This document shows, piece after piece, positions 5,785-12,892 of a stretch of DNA of 23,456 nucleotides. Below the pieces are notes generated by a model, which was not told where the DNA came from, did not search any database, and was given only the letters and a program-made list of their open reading frames with translations. Numbering within the stretch: position 1 is the first letter of the stretch; each line of letters opens with the position of its first letter. Both the position numbers and the translations under genes were made by a program. Source of the DNA: Pseudonocardiales bacterium (lineage in GTDB: Bacteria; Actinomycetota; Actinomycetes; Mycobacteriales; Jatrophihabitantaceae); the NCBI GenBank assembly GCA_030840415.1, contig JAVEEO010000069.1:1-23456 (forward strand), given 5' to 3'.

Positions 5785-7493
5785 TGAGCCGTTCCAGCAA
5801 GCCGGAGGACATGGGTCCGGCGCAGCCGCCCCGCCGGCGGCGGGAACCGAGCCTGAACCCGCCCCCGGAGGTGTTGAACAAGCACGGCGGCCGGGTGCTC
5901 GACCCTTCCAACGCGGTCCGGCTGCCCGGCCAGCCGCCGATCCGTCCGACCGTCTACGTCGGTGCCCGGCTGCTGGTCCGCTCGGTCAAGCTCGACGACC
6001 AGGTGCTGCCCGCCCTGAACCAGGCCGCCTCGGAATGCAACCTGCGGCTGGCCTTCGACCAGGCCGACACCCATCTGCTGGAGCTGGCCCGCAAGGCCGG
6101 TCTGGAGGAGCTTGCGCTGCGGGTGCTGGCTACCCGGGTCCGGCTGGAACCGGCCAGTGACAAGCCGGCCGCGCCGCCGGACGCCTGGCACGTGTTGCAG
6201 AGCTTCCGTGCGATCGTCGGCCCGGACAGCCCGGCCGTCAGCCAGGTGAGCCTGGACCACCTGCTCACCGCCACCGCCGGACTGCACGGCGGCGGCATCT
6301 CCGGTGCGCCCTACATGGGCGGTGGCAGCGTCGGCGGCGCGCCCTACATGGGCGGCGGCGGTGTGGACGGGGTGCCCTACATGGGCGGCGGCAGCGTCGG
6401 GGTCAGCTCGCAGTACGGCGTGCCGGGACACGGCGGCCGGGCCCCGGTCACCTGGCTGGGACCGCCACCTGCCCGGGTCGCCCAGGCCGACCGGCCGTGC
6501 CGTCGGCCGGTCGTCGCGGTGCTCGACACCGGGGTGGGCAAGCACCCGTGGTTGCCGGCCACCATCGTGAAACGGCATCCGCACGTGGCCAGCCTGCCGA
6601 TCGGGCAGACCGACCCGGCGACCGATCCGGAGGTGAGCGGGCGGCTGAGCAACCCGCTGGAGGGCACCCTGGACCCCGACGCCGGCCACGGCACCTTCAT
6701 CGCCGGCCTGATCCGCCAGATCTGTCCGGACGCCGACATCCTGGCGATCCGGGTGATGTACGGCGACGGCGCGGTTGCCGAGGGTGATCTGCTGGAAGCG
6801 CTGAACCGGCTGTTGCTGCGGCAGGCACTGGCGCACGCGCTGGACCGGCCGAGCTGGCTGGTCGACGTGATCTCGCTGTCGCTGGGGTATTACCACGAGC
6901 TGCCGGCCGACTTCGCCTATGACCAGCTGCTGCTGGAGACCCTGCGGGCCCTCGGTGAGTTGGGCGTCGCGGTCGTCGCGGCCGCGGGCAACGACGCGAC
7001 CGCCAGGCACTTCTACCCGGCCGGCTTCGCCCCGCATGCCAAGGGCCAGTTCAACCCGGTGCGGTGCGACGCGCTGCCGGTGATCAGCGTCGGCGCGCTC
7101 AATCCCGACCGGCGGTCGGTCGCACTGTTCAGCAACGCCGGTGACTGGGTGTGCTGCCACCGCCAGGGTGCGGCGCTGGTGAGCACCATGCCGACCACCT
7201 TCAACGGCTCGCTGCAGGCGACCGCTGCCGTGCACCTCACCGGATCCGAACTGCGCTCGACCATCGATCCGGACAACTTCCACGGCGGCTTCGCCACCTG
7301 GAGCGGCACCTCGTTCGCGGCGCCGATCCTGGCCGCCGAGCTGGCCAAGCTGCTGTGGCAGACCAAGGCCCTCGACACCTGCGACCAGGCGAGCATGCTC
7401 GACCGGGGCTGGCAGGCGCTGGAACAGCTGACCGAGTTCCGGCGTCCGGTGCCCAGCGGGTCGCCGAACGGTCGTGCGGTGTCTGCGCACTGA
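5784..7493 (+). CDS. subtilisin-family (S8) serine protease with PYMGGG repeats
   Basis: A 569-residue protein with a complete S8 triad: Asp248 in VVAVLDTGVG, His302 in DAGHGTFIAGLI and Ser510 in WSGTSFAAPILAAELA. The oxyanion Asn403 is in VVAAAGNDA. Residues 1-55 are Pro/Arg-rich. Residues 56-165 form an uncharacterised N-terminal domain with helices and no cysteine-rich or pre-sequence features. Residues 174-206 are three 11-residue Gly-rich repeats with PYMGGG. No signal peptide or membrane segment is visible, so the enzyme appears cytoplasmic, unlike most secreted subtilisins or mycosins. The start ATG 5784 overlaps the upstream stop as TGATG. The repeat lies between the N-terminal and catalytic domains and may be a hinge or processing site (inference). 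The neighbouring CHAT gene suggests a protease pathway. Confidence 0.92.
   Translation: MSRSSKPEDMGPAQPPRRRREPSLNPPPEVLNKHGGRVLDPSNAVRLPGQPPIRPTVYVGARLLVRSVKLDDQVLPALNQAASECNLRLAFDQADTHLLELARKAGLEELALRVLATRVRLEPASDKPAAPPDAWHVLQSFRAIVGPDSPAVSQVSLDHLLTATAGLHGGGISGAPYMGGGSVGGAPYMGGGGVDGVPYMGGGSVGVSSQYGVPGHGGRAPVTWLGPPPARVAQADRPCRRPVVAVLDTGVGKHPWLPATIVKRHPHVASLPIGQTDPATDPEVSGRLSNPLEGTLDPDAGHGTFIAGLIRQICPDADILAIRVMYGDGAVAEGDLLEALNRLLLRQALAHALDRPSWLVDVISLSLGYYHELPADFAYDQLLLETLRALGELGVAVVAAAGNDATARHFYPAGFAPHAKGQFNPVRCDALPVISVGALNPDRRSVALFSNAGDWVCCHRQGAALVSTMPTTFNGSLQATAAVHLTGSELRSTIDPDNFHGGFATWSGTSFAAPILAAELAKLLWQTKALDTCDQASMLDRGWQALEQLTEFRRPVPSGSPNGRAVSAH
6303..6401 (+). repeat. three tandem 33-bp repeats inside the S8 protease gene
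   Basis: Units at 6303-6335, 6336-6368 and 6369-6401 each encode G-[AV]-PYMGGG-x-V plus one further residue. The invariant core is CCCTACATGGGCGG. The period is exactly 11 codons, so the frame is kept if copy number changes by slippage. The repeat codes for a flexible Gly-rich linker with regularly spaced Pro-Tyr-Met. Confidence 0.95.
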
Positions 7494-7513
7494 CGCTCGG
7501 CCGGCTTGCCGCG

Positions 7514-7547
7514 TCGACGGCGAATCGGATAGGTAGGCCGCCGTCGA
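7514..7547 (+). promoter_or_regulatory. inverted repeat upstream of the CHAT gene (candidate operator)
   Basis: TCGACGGC (7514-7521) and GCCGTCGA (7540-7547) are perfect inverted 8-mers separated by 18 bases. They lie in the 71-base gap after the S8 gene and just upstream of the -10-like box at 7553, where a dimeric regulator would cover the -35 region. A hairpin in the S8 transcript is the alternative reading. Confidence 0.45.
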
Positions 7548-7552
7548 GTCGG

Positions 7553-7558
7553 TAGGGT
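7553..7558 (+). promoter_or_regulatory. candidate -10 box for a leaderless CHAT transcript
   Basis: TAGGGT at 7553-7558 lies six bases before the ATG at 7565, the spacing seen in leaderless actinobacterial messages, and no ribosome binding site precedes this ATG. A good -35 box is not visible, so a regulator may be needed. Related TCGG-TAGG words occur at 7525-7533 and 7549-7557. Confidence 0.4.
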
Positions 7559-7564
7559 CTCGGC

Positions 7565-10102
7565 ATGAGCCGCATCGGCAGCGGGGGGCTGGCCGAAGCT
7601 CGACGGCTGCATGCCTCGGGTGTCGAGCACAACAACGCCGGCCACCCGCTGCGAGCCATCCGACTGTTCCGGCGAGCTCTGGCCCTGCCGGTACTGGCCG
7701 CAGGCGTCAGCAGCGAGGCCCGGCTGGTCGCCGCCCGGATCTGGATCAGCCTGGCCATGAGCGAATCCGAGATCGGTGGGCTCGAGCGTGGTCTGGCCGA
7801 CCTGGCCGAGGCCGAGCAGCTGGTGGAGCTGACCGAGCATCCGGCGCTGAGTGCCCTGTTGCATCTGCAGAACGGCTACATCCAGGTGCGTGCCGGGCAC
7901 TTCGAGGCCGGGCTGGCGCACCTGGATTCGGCGGTGGCGCTGCTGGACCACGCCGAGCCGGCGCACGCCTGCAACATCCTGATCAACCGGGGCAGCCTGC
8001 AGCTGTACCGCGGTCAGCTGGGCGCGGCCCGGCAGGACCTGATCCGGTCGGCGGAGCTGGCCGCTCGGCACGGCCTGCGGGTGGAGGAGTTCAAGGCGCG
8101 CCACAACCTGGGCTATCTGGAGTTCCTGGCGGGCAACCTGGCGCTGGCGCTCAAGACCATGGACGACGCGCAGGCGATCAACGCCGAGGTGTCCCTCGCG
8201 GTGGCGCTGCTGGACCGGGCCCGGGTGCTGCTGGAGGCCGGCCTGTACCGCGAGTCCGACGACGTGCTGATCGAGGCGGCCGCGCTGTTCCGCGCCGACC
8301 GGCTGCACAAGGAACTGGCCGAGGTGGAGCTGACCCGCGCCGAATGCGCCCTGCTCGACGGTGAGATCGCGGCCGCCCGCCGACTGGCCGCTACCGCCCG
8401 CGACCGGTTCCGTCGCCGGTCCAACGACCGGTGGCGCCGGGACGCCGAACTGGTGCTGCTGCACGCCGATCTGGCCGCCGGCCGGCCCGGTGGCCGGCTG
8501 GCCGGACCCGCGTTGCGGCTGGCCGGTGAGTTTCGCGGCGAGGGACTGGAGACCCAGGCCCGGACCAGCCAGCTGATCGCGGCCGAGGCACTGCTGCGCG
8601 CCGGTCACACCGAGCAGGCGCGGACGGTGGCCGGCGAGGCCGGTCCGGTCCGGGCGGCCGATCCGGTCTCGGCCCGCTTGCATACCCGGCTGGTGCGGGC
8701 CCGGCTGTCCATCGCCTCTCGCGACACCGCGACCGCCCGCCGCGAGATCCGTACCGGCCTGTCGGAGCTGGCCCACCACCAGGCCCAGTTCGGCAGCATC
8801 GACCTGCAGACGGCCAGCGCGGTGCACGGCCGGCAGCTGGTCGAACTGGACGTGTCGTTGGCGCTGGCCCAGGGCCGGCCGGCCGGGGTGCTGGCGGCGA
8901 TCGAGCGGGGACGGGCGACCTCGAGCCGGCTGCCCCGGGTGAGCGCGCCCTCGGATCCGGTGGTCGCGGACCTGCTGGCGGCATTGCGACGGGCCGGTGA
9001 GGCGCTGCGCACGATCTCCTCCGATGCCTCGGCCGCCGAGCAGGCGAGCGCGCAGCGGCGCCGGGTCGCCGAACTGCAGCGGGAACTGCGTGCGCGCTCC
9101 TGGCAGGCAGCCGGGTCCGGCAGCGCCCCGCAGCCGGCTTCGCTGGAACAGATCGAGGCCGAGCTGAGCCGGACCGGGGCGGCGCTGGCGTGCTTCTTCG
9201 ACGTCGGGGGCGTCCTGAACGCCGTGGTGTTGACCGGAACGCGGTCGCGGATTGTCGCGATCGGCAGCAGCGCGATGGTGTCCGAGCTGGTCCGCCGGGT
9301 CCGGGCCGATCTCGACGTGCTGGCCTCCAGGCGGCTGCCCTCGGCGATGCTCGCGACGGTGTGCGCGACGCTGAACCGGTCACTGGCCTCGCTGGCCGAG
9401 GTGTTGCTCGTCCCCCTGGAGCTGGGCGACGACCGGGTGGTGATCGTTCCGACCGGCGTGCTGGCGACCCTGCCGTGGACGAACCTGGCGCCGATGCGGG
9501 GACGTCCGGTGGTGGTGGCGCCCTCGGCCACCGCCTGGCTGGCGGCCAGCGCACGCGGCCCGGGCCGGGCCGACGGACCGGTGGTCGCGGTGGCCGGGCC
9601 GCACCTGGCGCACTCGGAGCAGGAGGTGCGCGCGATCGGCAAGGCCTGGCCCGGCGCCCGGGTGCTGGCCCGGGGCAGCCGGGACGAGCTGGTCTCGGCG
9701 CTGTCGTCAGCCGCCGTGGTGCACGTGGCCGCGCACGGTCAGCACCATGCCGACAACCCGCTGTTCTCCCAGATCCAGCTGACCGACGGGCCGCTGTTCG
9801 CCTACGAGCTCGACCACACCAGCCTGGCCGCCGAGCACGTGGTGCTGTCGGCCTGCGAACTGGGCCAGGCCACCATCCGGGCCGGCGACGAGGCACTCGG
9901 CCTGACCAGCGTGCTGCTACGGCTCGGTAGCCGCTCGGTGATCTCCGGAGTCGCCCGGGTGCCCGACGACGTCGCGGCCGAGGTGATGACCCGCTACCAC
10001 GCGGCGCTGGCCCGCGGCCTGGACTCGGCCTCGGCCCTGGCCGGCGCCTGCGCCGCTTCGACCACCCCGGCGCCGTTCGTCTGCTTCGGCGCCACCTGGT
10101 GA
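7565..10102 (+). CDS. TPR-CHAT protein (caspase-like cysteine protease)
   Basis: An 845-residue soluble protein. Residues about 10-440 are antiparallel helix pairs of the TPR type, for example PLRAIRLFRRALAL, HFEAGLAHLDSAVALL and QLGAARQDLIRSAELAARHG. A charged helical spacer at about 440-525 contains AQRRRVAELQRELRARSW. The CHAT (caspase HetF associated with TPR) domain fills about 528-845. The caspase-type dyad is intact: His724 in VVHVAAHGQHH and Cys764 in VVLSACELGQA, followed by GDEALGLTSVLLRLGSRSVISG. The end APFVCFGATW is the usual CHAT C-terminus. CHAT proteases, known from CRISPR type III-E Craspase and gasdermin-linked defence, are activated by partner binding and cleave specific proteins. 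The gene has its own gap, inverted repeat and leaderless start after the S8 gene. Its target is unknown; cassette membership is inferred from adjacency. Confidence 0.93.
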   Translation: MSRIGSGGLAEARRLHASGVEHNNAGHPLRAIRLFRRALALPVLAAGVSSEARLVAARIWISLAMSESEIGGLERGLADLAEAEQLVELTEHPALSALLHLQNGYIQVRAGHFEAGLAHLDSAVALLDHAEPAHACNILINRGSLQLYRGQLGAARQDLIRSAELAARHGLRVEEFKARHNLGYLEFLAGNLALALKTMDDAQAINAEVSLAVALLDRARVLLEAGLYRESDDVLIEAAALFRADRLHKELAEVELTRAECALLDGEIAAARRLAATARDRFRRRSNDRWRRDAELVLLHADLAAGRPGGRLAGPALRLAGEFRGEGLETQARTSQLIAAEALLRAGHTEQARTVAGEAGPVRAADPVSARLHTRLVRARLSIASRDTATARREIRTGLSELAHHQAQFGSIDLQTASAVHGRQLVELDVSLALAQGRPAGVLAAIERGRATSSRLPRVSAPSDPVVADLLAALRRAGEALRTISSDASAAEQASAQRRRVAELQRELRARSWQAAGSGSAPQPASLEQIEAELSRTGAALACFFDVGGVLNAVVLTGTRSRIVAIGSSAMVSELVRRVRADLDVLASRRLPSAMLATVCATLNRSLASLAEVLLVPLELGDDRVVIVPTGVLATLPWTNLAPMRGRPVVVAPSATAWLAASARGPGRADGPVVAVAGPHLAHSEQEVRAIGKAWPGARVLARGSRDELVSALSSAAVVHVAAHGQHHADNPLFSQIQLTDGPLFAYELDHTSLAAEHVVLSACELGQATIRAGDEALGLTSVLLRLGSRSVISGVARVPDDVAAEVMTRYHAALARGLDSASALAGACAASTTPAPFVCFGATW

Positions 10103-10117
10103 GTCCGAGCCTCGGAT

Positions 10118-10146
10118 TTGGACTGCCGTCGGTTTATCCGTAGCAT
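10118..10146 (+). promoter_or_regulatory. promoter of rplJ-rplL
   Basis: TTGGAC (10118-10123), a 17-base spacer and TAGCAT (10141-10146) lie 16-44 bases after the CHAT stop. Transcription would start at about 10152 and give a 200-base leader. Such a promoter lets rplJL be expressed independently of the accessory block upstream. Confidence 0.6.
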
Positions 10147-10151
10147 CAACT

Positions 10152-10357
10152 CCTGATCCACCCGAAGACCGCTGGTTGTCGCGTGCGCACATGCGACCGA
10201 ACAGTTCCGGACCGCGCCGGAACGGCCCGCGCAGGATGGCCGGTAGCGTGAGCCCTTCTACGCCCCGTGCGCCCTGCGCCGGGGCGTTTCTGCTGTCCGG
10301 GCCGATCGGTGCCTTTGCCGCGACGGCACCGGCGCAGACGTGCAAGAGAGGAGGGAC
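10152..10357 (+). ncRNA. L10-type ribosomal leader with attenuator hairpin
   Basis: The segment begins with CCGAAGACCGCTGGTTG at 10162-10178, which resembles the start of L10 leaders (Rfam L10_leader) upstream of rplJ in other actinobacteria as I recall them. A perfect hairpin GTTCCGG/CCGGAAC lies at 10204-10223. A terminator-like hairpin ACGCCCCG/CGGGGCGT follows at 10260-10287, with an inner GCGC/GCGC extension and TTTCTGCT behind it. In known systems the L10-L7/L12 complex binds this leader to repress its own synthesis. The hairpin and T-rich tail suggest control by premature termination. Exact boundaries are inferred. Confidence 0.62.
10260..10291 (+). terminator. attenuator-like terminator in the rplJ leader
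   Basis: An 8-bp GC stem (10260-10267 with 10280-10287), a further 4-bp inner stem and the tail TTTCT. It sits 66 bases before the rplJ start, so it would act as a conditional terminator and not as the end of a transcription unit. Confidence 0.55.
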
Positions 10358-11032
10358 ATGCCGAACAAGGAAAAGCTCGGAGCGGTCGCCGAGATCGTCG
10401 ATCACTTCAACGAGTCGTCGGCGACGGTGATCACCGAGTACCGCGGCCTCACCGTCAAGCAGGTGACCCAGCTCCGCCAGGCGCTGGGGGCGGACGCCAC
10501 GTACACCGTGGTCAAGAACACCCTGACCCGGCGGGCAGCCGCTGAGGCGGGTGTCAGCATCGACGACAGCATGCTGGTCGGTCCGACCGCGATCGCGTTC
10601 GTCAAGGGCGACCCGGTTGCGGCCGCCAAGGGCTTGCGTGAGTTCGCCAAGGCCAACCCGCTGCTGGTCATCAAGGGCGGTGTGCTGGAAGGCAGGTCGC
10701 TCAGTGCGGCCGAGGTCAACCAGATCGCCGATCTGGAGTCCCGCGAGGTGCTGCTGGCCAAGATCGCCGGTGTTCTCAAGGCGCTGCCGACCCGGGCCGC
10801 AGGCCTGTTCCAGGCTCCGCTGTCCCAGGTCGCCCGGCTTGCCAAGGCGCTCGAGGACAAGACTCCGGGCGAGGCCGCTCCGGCGGCCGAGGCCACCGAT
10901 GCCGAGGCGCCCGCCGCCGAGGCTGCGGCGGCCGATGCCACCGAGGCGCCCGCCGAGGCTGGCGCCGCCACGACCGAGGCATCCACCGACGCCCCGGCAA
11001 CCGATACTCCCGCCGAGCCGGCGGAGCAGTAA
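10358..11032 (+). CDS. rplJ: 50S ribosomal protein L10
   Basis: A 224-residue L10. The rRNA/L11-binding domain occupies about 1-130, with [29 protein letters not shown] and a [12 protein letters not shown] loop. Helix alpha-8 at about 130-168, which recruits L7/L12 dimers, contains [21 protein letters not shown]. Residues 169-224 are a low-complexity Ala/Glu/Thr/Pro tail absent from E. coli L10 (about 165 residues) but seen in some actinobacteria. L10 carries the L7/L12 stalk that recruits translation factors. ATG 10358 is chosen because it has AGGAGG at 10349-10354 and gives the normal MPNKEK start, although the spacer is only three bases; an in-frame GTG at 10340 would add six residues. rplL follows after 48 bases. 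Confidence 0.97.
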   Translation: MPNKEKLGAVAEIVDHFNESSATVITEYRGLTVKQVTQLRQALGADATYTVVKNTLTRRAAAEAGVSIDDSMLVGPTAIAFVKGDPVAAAKGLREFAKANPLLVIKGGVLEGRSLSAAEVNQIADLESREVLLAKIAGVLKALPTRAAGLFQAPLSQVARLAKALEDKTPGEAAPAAEATDAEAPAAEAAAADATEAPAEAGAATTEASTDAPATDTPAEPAEQ

Positions 11033-11080
11033 CCAACCCATCTGCCGGCTTTCCCGGCGATACAGAAAGGACGTCACATC

Positions 11081-11467
11081 ATGGCGAAGCTCAGCACTGA
11101 CGAGCTCATCGACGCGTTCAAGGAGCTCACCCTCCTCGAGCTGTCGGCATTCGTGAAGCAGTTCGAAGAGACCTTCGACGTCACCGCCGCCGCCCCGGTC
11201 GCGGTGGCCGCGGCCGCTCCGACCGGCGGCGCGCCGGCCGAGGCCGAGAGCGAGCAGGATGAGTTCGACGTCATCCTCGAAGCTGCCGGTGACAAGAAGA
11301 TCCAGGTCATCAAGGAGGTGCGCACCCTGACCAGCCTGGGCCTGAAGGAGGCCAAGGACCTGGTCGACGGCGCCCCCAAGGCGGTCCTGGAGAAGGTCAA
11401 CAAGGAAGCGGCCGACAAGGCGAAGGCGGCGCTGGAAGGCGCCGGCGCCACCGTCACCGTCAAGTAG
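11081..11467 (+). CDS. rplL: 50S ribosomal protein L7/L12
   Basis: A 128-residue L7/L12 of normal length. The N-terminal dimerisation and L10-binding helices occupy about 1-34 ([21 protein letters not shown]). An Ala/Pro-rich hinge spans about 35-57. The C-terminal factor-binding domain at about 58-128 includes [39 protein letters not shown] and [14 protein letters not shown]. It contacts EF-G, EF-Tu and IF2 as the flexible stalk. GAAAGG at 11065-11070 serves as ribosome binding site for ATG 11081. A perfect 16-bp hairpin follows 15 bases after the stop. Confidence 0.98.
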   Translation: MAKLSTDELIDAFKELTLLELSAFVKQFEETFDVTAAAPVAVAAAAPTGGAPAEAESEQDEFDVILEAAGDKKIQVIKEVRTLTSLGLKEAKDLVDGAPKAVLEKVNKEAADKAKAALEGAGATVTVK

Positions 11468-11482
11468 TTCCGCACCACGCCC

Positions 11483-11520
11483 GTCAGGGGCGGCCCGCAG
11501 CGATGCGGGCCGCCCCTGAC
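11483..11520 (+). terminator. terminator hairpin after rplL
   Basis: Bases 11483-11498 pair perfectly with 11505-11520, a 16-bp GC-rich stem with loop AGCGAT. No T-run follows, which is common for actinobacterial terminators. The loop and its closing GC pairs match the rplA terminator. Confidence 0.85.
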
Positions 11521-11773
11521 TGCGTCTCCGGCCGGCCCGCGGCCCATCTCCCAGCCCCCGGCTGGAAGCCCATGGCTGCCCGACAAGCCGGGCTGGGAGT
11601 GCCTACCCGGCGGTGCTGGCCGGCCTGGCTACTCTGTGCCGCAGATCGTCAGCCCGGCAGGCTCCGGACGGTAACCGAAGGTCGGCTAGGTCGTTGTAAC
11701 CGCAGATGCTGTAACGCCAGCATGCCGTGTCGTCCTCTCGTCAGAGATGTCCGCGGGCGAGAAAGGAGCCGGG
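11521..11773. other. gap between rplL and mceG with a large inverted repeat
   Basis: No gene is seen. CTCCCAGCCC (11548-11557) pairs perfectly with GGGCTGGGAG (11590-11599). Inside it, GGCT/AGCC (11560-11563 with 11586-11589) and AGCC/GGCT (11567-11570 with 11574-11577) can nest. Further on, GTAAC occurs at 11671, 11696 and 11711, the last two as TGTAAC 15 bases apart. TACTCT at 11630-11635 is a possible -10 with no good -35. The region probably carries the mce operon promoter and a regulator site. Confidence 0.5.
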
Positions 11774-12892
11774 GTGGGAGTCGAGGTTGCCGTCCAGGGC
11801 CTGACCAAGTCCTTCGGCAAGCAGGTCATCTGGGGTGACGTCACCCTGACCCTGCCGCCGGGCGAGATCAGCGTCATGCTCGGCCCGTCCGGCACCGGCA
11901 AGTCCGTCTTCCTCAAGACCCTGGTGGGTCTGCTCAAGCCCGACCGCGGCTCGATCGTCATCAAGGACGTCGATCTCGCCCGGTGCAGCGAGCACCAGCT
12001 CTACGAGACCCGCAAGTTGTTCGGGGTGCTGTTCCAGGACGGTGCGCTGTTCGGCTCGATGAACCTGTTCGACAACATCGCCTTCCCGCTGCGCGAGCAC
12101 ACCCGCAAGAGCGAGTCGGAGATCAGGCAGATCGTCAACGAAAAGCTCGAGATGGTGGGGCTGACCGGCACCGAGAAGAAGCTGCCCGGTGAGATCTCCG
12201 GCGGCATGCGCAAGCGGGCGGGGCTGGCCCGGGCGCTGGTGCTGGATCCGGAAATCATCCTGTTCGACGAGCCGGACTCCGGGCTGGACCCGGTCCGGGT
12301 GGCCTACCTAAACCAGTTGATCGTCGACCTGAACGCCCAGACCGACTCGACCTTCCTGATCGTGACCCACGACATCGGCACGGCGCGGACGGTGCCGGAC
12401 AACCTGGGCCTGCTGTTCCGCCGGGAGCTGGTGATGTTCGGCACGCGCGAGGTGCTGCTGACCTCCGACGAGGCGGTGGTCGAGCAGTTCCTCAATGGCC
12501 GCCGCGAGGGTCCGATCGGCATGTCGGAGGAGAAGGACGCCAGCCAGGTCGCCGCCGAGCTGGCTGCACTGGGCGATCGAGGCGGGGTATCGGCCCCGGC
12601 GCCGGGAACCGGCCCGAAGGGCGCCTCCGGCACCGGCGTGCCGCCGCAGCTGCTGCCCTCGCCCGGGCTGCCCGAGCGCAAGGCGGCCGGCCGGCGCCAG
12701 GACCGGGTGCTGGCGATGCTGCACACGCTGCCCGAGAAGGCGCAGGAGGCGGTCAAGCGCGCTCTGGACGACGAGCACCGGTCCCGGCTGCCGGATTACC
12801 GGTCACCCGAGAGCCAGTCACCGGACAGTCAGGCCCCCGGAAGCCACTCGGCCGGCAGCGAAGCGGCCGAGTACGAATCGGTAGCCGAGTGA
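11774..12892 (+). CDS. mceG: Mce transporter ATPase MceG/Mkl
   Basis: A 372-residue ABC ATPase. It has Walker A GPSGTGKS at about 37-44, signature SGGMRKRAGLARAL from about 142, Walker B IILFDE at about 161-166 and the switch His199 in IVTHD. The segments LFGVLFQDGALFGSMNLFDN, DEPDSGLDPVR and QFLNGRREGPIGMSEEKD are near-identical in type to mycobacterial Mkl/MceG. A C-terminal extension past about 240 is also shared, including GVPPQLLPSPGLPERKA and VLAMLHTLPEKAQEAV, followed by a Ser/Pro-rich tail. It powers lipid import by the YrbE/Mce complex. GTG 11774 is chosen because AAAGGAG (11762-11768) precedes it and it yields the usual MGVEV start; ATG 11747 would add nine residues. It overlaps yrbEA by GTGA, so it is part of the mce operon. 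Confidence 0.95.
   Translation: MGVEVAVQGLTKSFGKQVIWGDVTLTLPPGEISVMLGPSGTGKSVFLKTLVGLLKPDRGSIVIKDVDLARCSEHQLYETRKLFGVLFQDGALFGSMNLFDNIAFPLREHTRKSESEIRQIVNEKLEMVGLTGTEKKLPGEISGGMRKRAGLARALVLDPEIILFDEPDSGLDPVRVAYLNQLIVDLNAQTDSTFLIVTHDIGTARTVPDNLGLLFRRELVMFGTREVLLTSDEAVVEQFLNGRREGPIGMSEEKDASQVAAELAALGDRGGVSAPAPGTGPKGASGTGVPPQLLPSPGLPERKAAGRRQDRVLAMLHTLPEKAQEAVKRALDDEHRSRLPDYRSPESQSPDSQAPGSHSAGSEAAEYESVAE

Noticed and set aside
5487..7490. 667-codon open frame on the minus strand
   Set aside because: It is the antisense of the S8 protease gene and its upstream neighbour; composition is His/Gln/Arg-rich noise and no domain is recognisable.
7013..8827. 604-codon open frame on the minus strand
   Set aside because: It lies opposite the S8 and CHAT genes, which carry intact catalytic motifs; the antisense product has no family features.
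4691..10102. Reading the protease block as a type III-E CRISPR or gasdermin system
   Set aside because: No CRISPR array, Cas protein or gasdermin-like pore gene is present in the window; the CHAT domain alone does not justify either name.
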